DNA of 64,000 nucleotides from the NCBI GenBank assembly GCA_013400155.1, contig VXBM01000197.1, forward strand, positions 302,040-366,039, given 5' to 3'. This DNA is from Helopsaltes ochotensis (lineage: Eukaryota; Chordata; Aves; Passeriformes; Locustellidae). Each line of letters opens with the position of its first letter. Within the stretch, counting starts at the first letter, position 1. Positions 33,111 to 45,000 of this stretch are shown here, one piece after another. The notes beneath the pieces are model-generated. The model ran no database searches. It was not told where the DNA came from and was given only the letters and a program-made list of their open reading frames with translations. Both the position numbers and the translations under genes were made by a program.

Positions 33111-36100
33111 GTAAAGAAACTGTGCTGAGAGCAGGCTAGAACAGCACAGTCAAAGCCTTATTGTACATGCAGCTACCTGCTGCAGTGGGGTGTATTATAA
33201 AAACTCTGTGATACTTGTGCCCAGTTATTTTCCCTGCCTGTCAGGAACTTTTCAGGACAACTTTTTATGGAAAATGTTGACTCCTTGAAATCTGATTACA
33301 AGAAAAATGTAAAAAAAATACCTGATCAAATTAAAGATGTTACAGTTTTATTTTAATTTCAGAATATATTTTAATTCAAACACTTTAAAATTTTCAAAGT
33401 CAAAGCAAAGCATTTGGGCTAATCTTAAATACTTTTTCTCTGTTAGCACTTAAGTTCAAGGAAAAATTGGGAAGAAATTTCAGAACAAACAGAATAAAAG
33501 GTAGACATTCCCACAAAATGGGAACTGGTTTCAGCTTGCATTTACTGTTTCGTGTTTTTTTTTTCCCAGAGGTGTACAAACTTTCTAATTTCTCAAGGCC
33601 ATAAAGCATGGGGATCTTTTTTTCTTAAGGTTACAGATTAATTTTGAGCTTGAGTGCAGTCCATTCCCTCATCCTCACTCTCTCCAAAACATGATTCTCC
33701 TGGATATGTATGAGGCACAAAGATGGGCTTCTTCTGTCACTTATTTCCTTGGAAATGGCACTGAGTCATCAACAAGCCAGCACCAGACAATGCCATGATG
33801 TCCTACATTGAAGTGCCTTCTATATGGCCACATCACTCAGGACAGCAGTGGCAGCCAGACAGGGAGAGGTTGGTTTGTCTGAAATAAATGACCTGAGGAC
33901 TGCTGGTCTCAGCAAACTGCTCCTATAAACAGCAGGAGCAAGTGAACTCTGAAAACATAAGAATTTCTTGTTAAGGAAGCACCCCCAGTAATGACAATAT
34001 ATAAATAATAATAACAACTTACTCAAAGTATGCAAAATGGATGCCTGCCTTAAAAAAAAATTAAATATTAAATCTAATATTTTTCCAAGCCAGATGGTTT
34101 CTTAGCCACCATATTTTCCAATTTTTTCCACAGCTGTTTTTCGTTGTTGTTTTTAAACATATATCTTGTTCTTAAAATGGTCTAATCCTACAGTTACAAA
34201 AGCCAGTAGGAAATTCCTATATTGACTCCAGTGGCTTCTGTATCATGTCAGAAGTATGGAAAGCAGTTGCTTTCTCCTCATAGTCTTCATCATAAGTTCT
34301 GTAAAATGTATCCTGAGATGGTAAACAGATGTTTTTCTGGGAAAGCAAATGCAAAAGTAGTAAGTGATAAGTGTATAGAGGATGAAAGGGGATTAAAATA
34401 TTAGTTTAAGTAATCCATGGAAGAAATAGTTCTTGGTTTAATTGGTGTTCCTGCTAGGAGGTGTGGATTCCTTACCAAGAACTGGAGGCTCCTCTGACTC
34501 TGGCACATGGCATCATTCTCCAAAGAGCAAGAAGAAGATCACATAATACATTCATGATTACAAACAACACCACTGCTGCAGTTGAGTGATCAGGACATCC
34601 ACTTTTTCACAGCAATGTGTCAACTAGTAATGGAGAAGTAATGATTTACTAGCTGTTCTATTAGTACATTTACCACAGGTCTAAGATTTATGTGTATTTT
34701 TTTGCTCATGTTACTGGAGATGGCACCCCAGTAGGCGTTGTTTTCTGTTGGCAAGCACACACACCAATTTCTTTGGAGGGGTTTTCTCTCCACTAGTTGG
34801 GTAAATAAATAATGTTCTCTTTATTTATGATTTTGTTGATTTACTGATTTAAAATATTGATATTTAAATTTGCTGATTTATTTGCAAGAGAATGCACAAA
34901 GTTGCTGAGAAGAGATACCGTGTCAATGAGGTGGTTGTTTTTGCTGTTAAGCACTGGAATTTACCTTTTTCCATACACAGGTTGGTATGCAGGGACGTGT
35001 TTCATTGTGGATGCCATTTTCATTGCAGATAACCAGTTACTGAGTTACTCCTGATTGGTGAGGGAATTTTGAGTGATTCAATTCTTCCTTTACCTCCCTA
35101 ACTTGATGTGTTCTGTATTAAAATCACTGCCATCCCAAATGAGGATCATGTCAGCAGGGAAAGAGGTTTACCTAGTTAGCTTGACGTGTCCTAAAATTAT
35201 ATCAAGGATTTGGATAACATGTAAGTTACTGTAGTAAGGTAGCAAGGGCACTCCTATCTCCAATATATCCTTTACCCTTCCTTCCCGCCTCACTGCCTGA
35301 GCTATGCCACGGTAACTTGCAGAAGGGAGACAGCCCCAGGAAGGAGCCATTCATGCAAGATAAGGCACTAAACAAATTCTAAATCCCCTCACCTGGAGGG
35401 AGTTTAGGGCTGAGTTTGAATCTGATCTTTACAGTCACTTTCAAATGTATGTATATTTTCACTGTAAGATACAGTATGCTGTGAATGTTCCTGTGTCCAG
35501 CTGGTGCTAATGAGAGTCTCTCTTGCCTCCTCCGGTAAATTTATCCCTTCCTTACTGTCTCTCACTTTTGGTATTATGGCAGAAGCATTTAAGCCTCTTA
35601 TGGCAGGTCTTTCCAGGCGCTGTCTGAAGGAAGTTCACCCACTATAGATACCATAAAATCAAGGGGCAAATGCAGTTTTACAGGGAGAAGAAAACAAGAA
35701 TCATGAGTGGTAAGAATGAAATCCTTGTCTGCCTTACACCATTGAAGTGTGACTCCCAATGGCATGTTTTCTCTGTGCAAAAATAAAAAGAAGTTCTGTT
35801 TGCAGTAAGAAAAAGGGAAAAGGGAAGAAATAGCTAATTGCTCTGTGGATAAATTAATTAGCAGTGCAAAATTCAAGTGGCAATACTGCCCTTCCATTCA
35901 AGATATTCTCGTTTTATTTTGAACCCAGTGTGCATCTGGTGGGGTTTTAAAGCACTGCACATTTACTCATTTGACAGGGGTGAATGACACAAAGTCAGCA
36001 TCTTGTGATCAACAGGAAAGGAAAAGAAAAGAAGAACACGCGTTATTCTGATGTCATCTCCCATTGTTATTGTTGTTGTTCCTCCAAATAATGGAATTCT

Positions 36101-38510
36101 GGAAGCAAGACCATAAATCTCAAAGCTCAGCATTGTCTCATTTAGAGATCAAGGTCCTTGTTGCTGATTGATTCATGCATTTTTCATTTGGCTAGCTAAT
36201 ATCCTTTAAATGGAACAGCCACTTAGGCAGTGAAACCGGAGCTATTCTCCCCTCCCCTCAGAGGATTAGTCTATAAGTTAAGAAATTTGTCATATGATTT
36301 TGGTAGAAAATATAATTCATGTAAAAGAATGAATATTATTTGCCTCAAAAGTCTAACATTAATTTTCTTGGCAATAAGCCTGGTGCCAGTGTGCATTGAG
36401 AGCACTCAGCTTTTAAGGTTAGATTGTGATACCTTTTTCAAGATGCATAATACCTAACTCTTTGAATTATCCCATTGGAATGAAGAATTAAGACATCACT
36501 TGAAACTGATAAGTGTATCACCATCTAAGCCTTAATGAAATTTGTAGAAGCTGAGTGTCCTCTAGAAGAATGAGTCCATAATCCATATTTTTAGGGATAG
36601 GTTCTACCTTCATTTGTAATCTTTAGACAGATGCATGGTCATGGTACTGATTTAGCTGTTTATATTTCTCTACACCTTTGATAATTTTAAAGCTGTCTGA
36701 GATTTTACAAGGAGTATAATCCTAGAAAATTGAATTTTCTTCCAAGTTTTAAATGTTAATTTTTCTATAAACAGGATGAAGAGTGTATTTTTAAAAATAC
36801 CTGTTCAGGGATCACAGAACTCACTATGGCATAGGATGAAGAGAGGATACAAACAGCTTTGCTCTAAGGAGTTATTTGTTTTTTCTTCAGACCCTTAGGA
36901 AAATTCCAGTTTATGTCAGATTCATGATATAAATTTCAATGCCTCAATGAGTGTTGATGTCTTTCTTCTTTGATCCTGCTTCAGTTCTGGCCACAGTTCT
37001 CTCAAAAACTCCCCTTCCTGGTAAATATTACAACCTCTCAAGCATTCCTTTGCAGTGGGATTACAGTTATCACAAGTAATATTTTTTCTTACTGCTTTAG
37101 ATTCAAAAGGGCATGTTGAACCTGTACTACCTCCTAAAACATAGCCAAAAAAATATTTGGATTTCTGCTTAGCTCAAACAAAATCCAAGAGGAGTGTGCA
37201 GTATCAGGATCAAAACAGCAACATCAATACCTCCATCCATTTGATAACAACTGGTTGATGGAAAATATTACTGTACCCAAAGTAGCCCTTTTCCATTCAT
37301 GGTTCTGTTGGATCCCCTCTAAAATTGCTTACAATCATAAAATTCCATGTCTTATCATACACTGAGTTATTTCCCCTCAGCACACAAACAGAGCATTGGG
37401 ATTCCCAAAGGACCTGTGCTCCCCCTTCCTGAACTGGGGTTTGGGCTTAGGATGACTCCAGAGTGGTCAAAGAGAGGTGGGGACAGGAGTCACAACAGAC
37501 TTCTGGTAACCCTTGGAAAGTGCTGAAGAAACCTGTGGGTGCCTCCTTTTCCACAGGAGAAGGGACATTGCCTAAATGCCTCCTAAATGCCTGCCTTCCT
37601 GGATATAATGGGCTGCTGGGAACAGTGCATCAGCAGCTGAGATGTACTCATGTTTTGTCTGGAAAAAAATAGAGCAGCAGTGAGGAAAACAGCTGAAAGA
37701 ACTTTCCATCAGAGTTAACTGAGTCATTGAAAGAGAAATCTGACAAGACAAAGAAAGGAACAGTGAGAAGCCTGAATAGTGTGAAGAGAGGATAGAAGTT
37801 GGAAGGAACTGTGTGAAATACTGAAACTGTGTGACTCTTCCTCCTGATAACAAACATCCCACAAAAAAAATTAAAATATATGATTCTGGATTAAAGAATT
37901 AACTCATTGTTCCAGGTTGTATCTCTAATTAAAGGAGAAAGAACATGACATTTAAGCTGAGAATCAAATGTTTAGAAAAGAGTATGTTGAACATTCTGCA
38001 TTATCATTCCAGGCACTGATTGGGCTCAGAGCTTTACTAGCTGAGGTAGGTCCATCTCCTCATGCTGAGAAAAAAACTGCCGTGGGACAGGGAAAGTTTT
38101 CACACCTGAGCAGAGTTCCTACAGCAGCGTTTTCTGAGGGTTCTGAGCAGAAAGAGGGACAAGAGGATCTGACCTTTTTCCTGCTGGACTGCAAAGGTTG
38201 TTTCCTGCACTGTCAGAACATTGCATCTGATGTTGCATCTGCGCTGGTGTTTTGAGAAAGATTGTTATTCTGGTGGATACTGGAAAATAGATTAAATTCT
38301 TCTGGAAGCTGTGGATATTTTCTGTAAGAATGAAGTGCTAGAGAAGAGTTTTGAGTTTGTTTTCTTGTTTGTTTGCTTGGATTTGTTTTGGTTTTTTTAC
38401 TTTCCTCCTCCCTGAATTTCTTTCCAGGTAATACTCTGAACTTTGTGACTAACTTCTCATGTCATTTGTTGATTCTTTCTTTATGCTGAGGAGAAATTGG
38501 GGGTTTCCAG

Positions 38511-38622
38511 GCCTTAGTTCCACAAATCATTTAAGCACACATTTAAATGCTTCTCTGTTCAGGCACAAAATTGAAACACCTGCTTTAATCCTGCAAGTAC
38601 ATGTTCAAGTTTACAGCAAATA
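38511..38622. repeat. Palindromic amniote repeat, degenerate full copy
   Basis: ccttagttccacaaatcatt, taagcacacatttaaatgct and, after a divergent centre, ctttaatcctgcaagtacat then gttcaagttta. Same family as 31774-31840 with both arms recognisable. Confidence 0.5.
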
Positions 38623-40382
38623 AGCTGGATAGGCGAATAACAACCTCAGGACTGGATCCGAACCCTGTGGAAACCCTGTGGAAAATCTCACACTGGCACC
38701 AGTAAAGCTCTCAGATTACAGCCTCCCTTGCAGAGTTTTGCAATAAATAGTCCCAGGGGTATTTTTGTCGGAAGGTAAGGGGCAGGGGGAGAGGGTGGGA
38801 TGACAGGGAGCTGTGTTGTGAGTGTCAGGCCCTGCTGGCCTCCAACACCTGTATTCACTCCTTCATGCTGCAGCCCTCGGGAGAAACCCTGCAATAACAA
38901 ATACACCTGTGCAAACACCCTTGGTGTCCTGTTTTCTTGGGGTTACTGTAGCAATAGCAGTGTAGCATAAAAGAAAATACCAAGCTAAGCTCCGTGGGAA
39001 CCTGCTCTGCCTGGTTTCAGTGAGGTAAACATTAATGCCAGTGATATCTTTTGGCTTTAGGTGAATTTTTATTAATGCACCATGGAAACCTGAAGAATCA
39101 GCCGCTGCAGTTAATAAGACGTAAGAGACCATAAACTGGTCTTTAAACCTAACTTTCTTGATTTCCAGCTTTGATATTGTAAATCTTATTCAGCAATGTT
39201 CTTACGTCCTTTACTCCTGGAGCTATAGGTCTTTTTGGTCTTTCTGTTACCTGTGCTTTAGACTTTCTGGCCCATCCACAGGGACTTAAATCCAATGCAC
39301 ATGTATTTCTAGATGATCTCCAGCCCCATCTCCACATTGTCTATTTCCCCCATATTCCTCCCATACATAGATTATGAGTAGGGAATTTCTTATAACTTCC
39401 TGACATCATCTAGAATTTGTACTGATGAATTTCCATCTTCTTATTCTCATCCATCTTCTTCATTGGTTTGAGCATAGATGAAGTACTACCTGCCTGGAGA
39501 ATTCGCTGAGAGGATCAGGGTAGAAGGGTTTGGTTTTGTTTCCCCTTAGCAGCCTATAAATATCAAGGAACAATTCCTTTGGGGACAGTATTTTCTGTGC
39601 TTGGTGACAATTCAGACAGCTGGGACAGAACTGGCAAAGCCTTTGGCATACTCATATTTTTCTGTTTAGCTTCCAATCCATTTTCAGGCTCAGATAACTC
39701 CAAACCACCTGAAATGGGTTTCAAACCAGGGCCAAAAAATGTAAATTACCCAGCACAGAAAAACATATTCAGTGAAATATGAGGGTTGAGCTATGTAGGA
39801 AAGATTTCTTTGTGGATAGTTGAGACTTGAAAAGAAAGCCCAATAACAAGAAAAAAGTTAGGCAAAAGGTACCAGACCAGATGATGCTACTCAAATGTCT
39901 TTTAATTCTATTAAAAAGTTTCCTTAGTTGCTTTTTAATCAAATGTTTCTGTAATCTGTTTGCTTTAATCAGAAGCCTTCCAGTCTCCCTGTAAAGGCTG
40001 GAAATCTGAGTAACAACTTGATGTGTGGCCCTGAGTGAGAGAAGTATATATTTTTCCAAAGAGCCACAAAGAAGTCTTAAACCCAGCACTGCCTCTTGGT
40101 GTGTGGTGACCTGTCCGCTTCCAGGGTTTGGTGGTTCAGTAAAAACTTCAGCTGCAGGGCATTGATTTCATTCTGCTTTCCTGAAAGCCTCTGGGGCTCA
40201 GTGCAAACACAGATTACTCCAGGCTTCATTGTGATACTTCGCCTCGGCCTCAAATGGACAGCAGTTTTCCAGATGCCTTTTCAACATTCACACGGCTCCA
40301 GTTTTCTGGATGAGGGGATGAGTTGTTCATCAAGAAGTGCACAAAAAGTAAGAATTTGCTACCTCGCCCTTATTTCTGCTAG

Positions 40383-40454
40383 TGAGGCCAGGACTGAGGT
40401 AGTAGTCAGCAAATACCCATGAGGCCAGCATTGAGTCAGTAGTCAGCAAATAAC
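40383..40454. repeat. Two-copy ~36 bp tandem duplication
   Basis: Units 40383-40419 and 40420-40454 share tgaggccag, and agtagtcagcaaata. About 85% similar. No function suggested. Confidence 0.85.
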
Positions 40455-40977
40455 TTGCAGGATGTTTTTCTGGGATCTGTTTTTCTGCCTGGAGCACTAA
40501 AGCCACAGTAAGAACTAAACTACTCTTATACCCAACAGCTGATAAAAAGTCCTGGCATGAAACTTCCTGCTTACATTAAATAGTGTTTCTGAGAAGTGCC
40601 AGCAGATCTATTTGAAGCTGTGAAGAGGATCAGTTGAGTTGAAGGCACTCTATTTCCCCTTCTGGCTCTGGCCATACTAAAATCTAAACCTATACCTGTA
40701 TAAAAGCATGTCACAGTGATATAAGCACCATTATATGGGGATTCCTGTGATACTCCTTCGTCACTTGAAGTGATTCTTAAACCTGTACAGTGAGAGTTTG
40801 GGGATAGAGCTTTACAGTTTGGTTCTGTTGGTATTTTGCCTGCTCTTCTTAGTGGTGGTTTGTCGGCAGATCCAGTGACACGCTGGCTATTTGCACGTGG
40901 CAAAACAAGAGGTGCCAGCAAGGGCTCCCCAGCACTGGTGCTTTGGGCACATTTCATTTGTTAGTGGGAAAGTACCA

Positions 40978-41395
40978 GCCCTGCTGTCCTCCCCCGGCCC
41001 GGGTCTCCTGATGCTGCCGTGCCCTCGGGCGGTAGCCCTTTCCCCAGGTGGCCTGGTCTTGGCACCTCCGCAGTTTCCCTCACTCCAGGGCGGTTTGAGG
41101 AGGGGATCACGCCAACAGAAAGCAGCTGGAAGGTGGCTGCAGGCGGTCGCAGCTCCTGCTCTGGATGGAGATGCCGTGGGTGATGGGATGGCTCGGATGC
41201 CCCGAGGTCGCAGCGCAGGTTGGGTGCAGGCAACCCCAAATTCACGCTCTGCTGCGAGGCTCGGAACTGCGTTTTATTATCGCTTGCTGACATCTGCTGG
41301 CAGCGCCACGAACTATTTCGGAGACACGAGCCTGTCATGAGGAGCAAGCTCCTCGCTCCGAAGCGTATAAGCAGCTTTTGGGGAGCCGGGAAATG
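40978..41395. promoter_or_regulatory. Orphan CpG island
   Basis: By hand count about 28 CpG in 418 bp at roughly 60% GC, giving observed/expected near 0.7, in an otherwise AT-rich CpG-poor region 25 kb from the SMYD2 promoter. Vertebrate CpG islands of this kind usually mark promoters or developmental enhancers. No protein gene starts here: the 149- and 128-codon frames lack recognisable domains and exist because stop codons are rare in GC-rich DNA. Inside it, near 41288-41303 on the minus strand, gCCAGCAGATGTCag resembles the CTCF core with one mismatch. Confidence 0.65.
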
Positions 41396-41520
41396 GGGGA
41401 TTGCAGGCAGACTGTGGTGCTCGCTTGGCCATGCTGGGTCCGCTTAGGCTATCCCTTAACTATGTTTGCAGATGGAAACTGTAGTGAGCTGCCCTGCTTA
41501 GGAAAGAGTCCATGGCCAGT

Positions 41521-41620
41521 CCATCCATCCATCCATCCATCCATCCATCCATCCATCCATCCATCCATCCATCCATCCATCCATCCATCCATCCATCCAT
41601 CCATCCATCCATCCATCCAT
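41521..41620. repeat. (CCAT)25 perfect microsatellite
   Basis: Exactly 100 bp of uninterrupted CCAT units, followed by catcag. The lack of interruptions implies recent expansion and probable length polymorphism. Translations of repeating Met-Asp-Gly-Trp or Ile-His-Pro-Ser are artefacts. Confidence 0.99.
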
Positions 41621-41868
41621 CATCAGCAACCCCTTGCCTTCAACCATTTCACTCAAGATACGAGGAATATAAATAACGTGCTCAAGGTCAAAGGGTGAGT
41701 TAATGACAGAATAAAACTCCAGTTGCTCTTCAACCACCTGCTTTTAAGGGCCTTCATAAGCAGCAGAAAATGAAGGCTGGAGTGGTCCCTGGCTGTTGCA
41801 TGCATTGGTGCGGTTGTCCCCATTGTCTGGATGAGTCAACTGAAATAAAGAATTGCAAATCATATAAG

Positions 41869-42026
41869 CATAGAATGGCTTGAGTTTGAAGGCACCTTAA
41901 AGACCACCTAGTCCTAACCCCCCTGACATGTGCAGGGACATCTTCCACTAGACCAGGTTGCTCAGAGCTCCATCCATCCTGGCCTTGAACCCTCCCAAGG
42001 ACGGGACATCCACAACCTCCTCTAAA
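41869..42026 (-). mobile_element. CR1 LINE 3' fragment
   Basis: The plus strand reads agcatagaatggcttgagtt, accttaaagaccacctagtc and cactagaccaggttgctcag, then a ccatcc...ggccttgaac block and gggacatccacaacctcc. This is the reverse complement of the CR1 3' UTR. About 158 bp, 5'-truncated. Confidence 0.93.
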
Positions 42027-45000
42027 CCGCATTAGGAAAAAAGGCCAGGCGTAGGATTATTACACAGGTGTTCAGGTTATTTTTGAGCAGATCTCTAGTA
42101 TTTCAAATTAGTGCTGCCTCAAAGAATTTACCTGGAAATGTTTCAAGCAGTTATTTGTCCTTAACATGCCATTTAGAAACAAAGCTATTTGTGGCCTAAG
42201 GGAGTAGAAGTAAGCAGGCATTACTTTTAATGTGCAACTCGTGTCCAAGTCCTCAGGGCACTACTTAGCACTGTAGGCTTTTACTGTGCCCTGGAAATCA
42301 CATGGACACTGCTGGCAGAGTGCTGTGGTCTTCCGCTATCTTAGCATAAATGCCATTTTGGGTGGCTCATGCTCTAGGGTGGCCTGGAATTAAGAGCTGC
42401 ATTAAAAAAACAAAACAAAAAAAACCCCAAAAAACTCCAAAAAGATAAAACAGTCTAAGGTGAAAAAAAATTATGCAGGAGAAAATACTCATTGGGAATC
42501 CAGGGTCCTTTTTACCTTACTGTGCTCTTTTTCACTGAGCTGGAAGAAAATCAAATTAATCACCTTGATGTACATTAATACACAGATGGTAATTGTGTCA
42601 TTTACTGTATCTTAAATGCTGGAACTGATTGGCTTTTATCAATCCTCTGAGCACTCTAAGAGGACGAGGCACCTAGTAAACAAAGACAAAGTATTCTTCT
42701 CTGATAGAAGTGATGAAAGGAGAGACTGTTTAAAAGGGATAGGAGGGCATGTTTTATTTTACAGTGCAGAATGAACAGTTAGCTTGCTAGCCATTAAAGC
42801 CTGTAAAAGCAACTTGAGTTAACTAGCTATCTAAAATCCTCCCATACTTTAGCTCATGCATGGGTATTGGGAATTATTTCTTTGTTTTTAATGTGTTGAC
42901 GTACAGCTAAAAATAGCTCTGTTCTATTCAGAGTTTACACCTTGCCAAGAAAATAAAAGTCAGCATTGCAAATCACCAAAGGAAAAATCCAAAGGTCTGC
43001 ACCAAAGAGAGGTGTGGCCAAAATATTCCCTGACTAGCAGACGATGTGGATTGATATATATAAGCACTTCTGGCCATTCCTATCAGAAATGATGCACTGT
43101 GTGGAATTCACTGATCCAAGCCAAATGACAAACACAAAGAAGTCACATGAGTTGTGCAAAGGAAGGTTTCAGTGCTCTCGGAGCTCAGGGAGTCATCTTT
43201 TCGGCAGGCGTGTCTGAATTGCATTCCCAGAAAGAATACACTGAAGCAGGAGCTCTCAACAGCTTCTGATTTGTAACCCTTGAAAATGTTTCTGCTGAAT
43301 GTTTAGGTGCTTACAAAAGAAAATGCAACTATTTGCAGTACATTTTTTCTTAAGCATTCCTTAGAAATAACTCACAGATCTCCTAGGGTTTTTAGCTCAT
43401 CTTTAGAAAACTTTGCACTAAAGCCCAAGTATCAGTAAAAAGAATTAAAATCTTTCTTATGTGTAGAGCATACAGATGATTCAGACTTGAAATTCCTGAT
43501 TTCATGAAGAAATGTTGTGGGCATGTGTTCAGAACACTATTTTAAATGCTTAAATAAATATGAAATCAAGGAGAAGAATTGATTAATAATTAAGGGAAGG
43601 AATATACTTCTTTTTGACATTTAACTAAGAGATGGCACACATGTTTTGGACCAGGTAGATATTGTGGACCGCTTAAATACATGGCAGAACAAAGTCATAA
43701 CACTGTATGCCACAGCTGGGGTCTCTCTGCAAGATAGTAATCCTAGAAATCCTTTGGGCCTGGGGTGGTTGTGCCAAGTGGGCTGACTTAGAGCTGCCCT
43801 TGCATGCCAAATTTTAAGGATTGCATCCCAACTGACAGAGAATTGAGACGAGGAAGATATTGTGGCTAACACCATGCAAACCTTTTGGCAGTGATGGTGA
43901 AGAGATGCAAGCTTCTTGGTTTCTGCTAAAATTCTGGCTATTCAGTCTTCTGCTAGCGCAAGCCATGAAAGGGTGAAATGCCAAGTACTAATCCAGAATT
44001 ATAAGACCTAATTCAGGGATTTCTGTATCAAATGGTCACTGCCTAATGAGAATGGCAGTTTTATTGTGTTCTAAAACAATTGCACAACTGTGTGTTTTAT
44101 TTTCCACATCAGATAACTACATTGTTTGCAAAACCACCACTATAATGCAAAATGGGGACTTCACTTTCACTAAAATAATCTGGAAATACATGACTGAAAC
44201 TCCCAAAATAACTTTACCCTGCCATGTTACAGCTATATACCTGCTGCTAGACTTGCAAATGGCCCATTTTCTGTAGGGTAGAACGCAGAGTGGAAATGAT
44301 GCAAATTCTCACATCTGCAATGTTTTGTATCACAGTCAGCAATGATGATGTTGGGTATGTTTCCCCATTCACTTCTGTTTCTCAGTAGAATTCGCTTTAA
44401 AAGGCAAAGTTCAGTGAAAAGTAGAAATTAATGGCGGAAGGACTGCTGAGGGAAGTTCACTCACTGTCTCTGTTAGAGAAATGATTTGTCATGGGTTTTT
44501 TTGCCTTGGTTGATCTTTTTTTTTTTTTCAGGCAACTATCTGGATAACACAGGAAAAAGCTTCCATTGCAAGAACTGACGCTGCTGCACATCACTTTAAA
44601 TGTGCAGAGGACACAAGCAGAAAGGCCACTTCTAGACCTACTATCCATTTAAAATGCATTATCCATTCTTCTACTCCTGTTACACCCTCTCAGGACCTTT
44701 CTCAGATTCTTTCTCAGCCACTTCCCGTGATTTAGACTCAAATGCTTTCTCAGAGTGTTTCTCACAGCCTGGTGTCACAGTAGTCCTCTCTCAGGCAGTG
44801 TTCTGGCTGTGATGAGAGCCCCACAGGCAAACCAAGNNNNNNNNNNNNNNNNNNNNNNNNNNNNNNCCCCCCCCCGCCCAGACCAGCCAGGGGCCCTACA
44901 GCTGCTCAGAGCTGCCAAGCAATTAGGCTTGTCAACATCCCTCAAATAAACTCCGGCAGTATTATCAAACCCCATTGTTACCTGATCCCCCAGAGGCTGG

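Larger units (their letters stand above)
27685..40977. other. Gene-poor intergenic block
   Basis: Contains palindromic amniote repeats (31774-31840, 32003-32062, 38511-38622), homopolymers (A runs near 28860, T run near 32975), a candidate non-coding exon (33012-33110) and a small tandem duplication (40383-40454). No protein family recognised in any of the short frames on either strand. Confidence 0.75.

Noticed and set aside
40891..41347. 149-codon plus and 128-codon minus frames
   Set aside because: Both overlap the orphan CpG island where stop codons are rare; no recognisable motif and they oppose each other.
41498..41737. Minus-strand frame of repeating Met-Asp-Gly-Trp
   Set aside because: Produced entirely by the (CCAT)25 microsatellite.
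44505..44640. Poly-T tract ending ttttcag before a possible exon
   Set aside because: No GT donor of reasonable quality follows within 150 bases.
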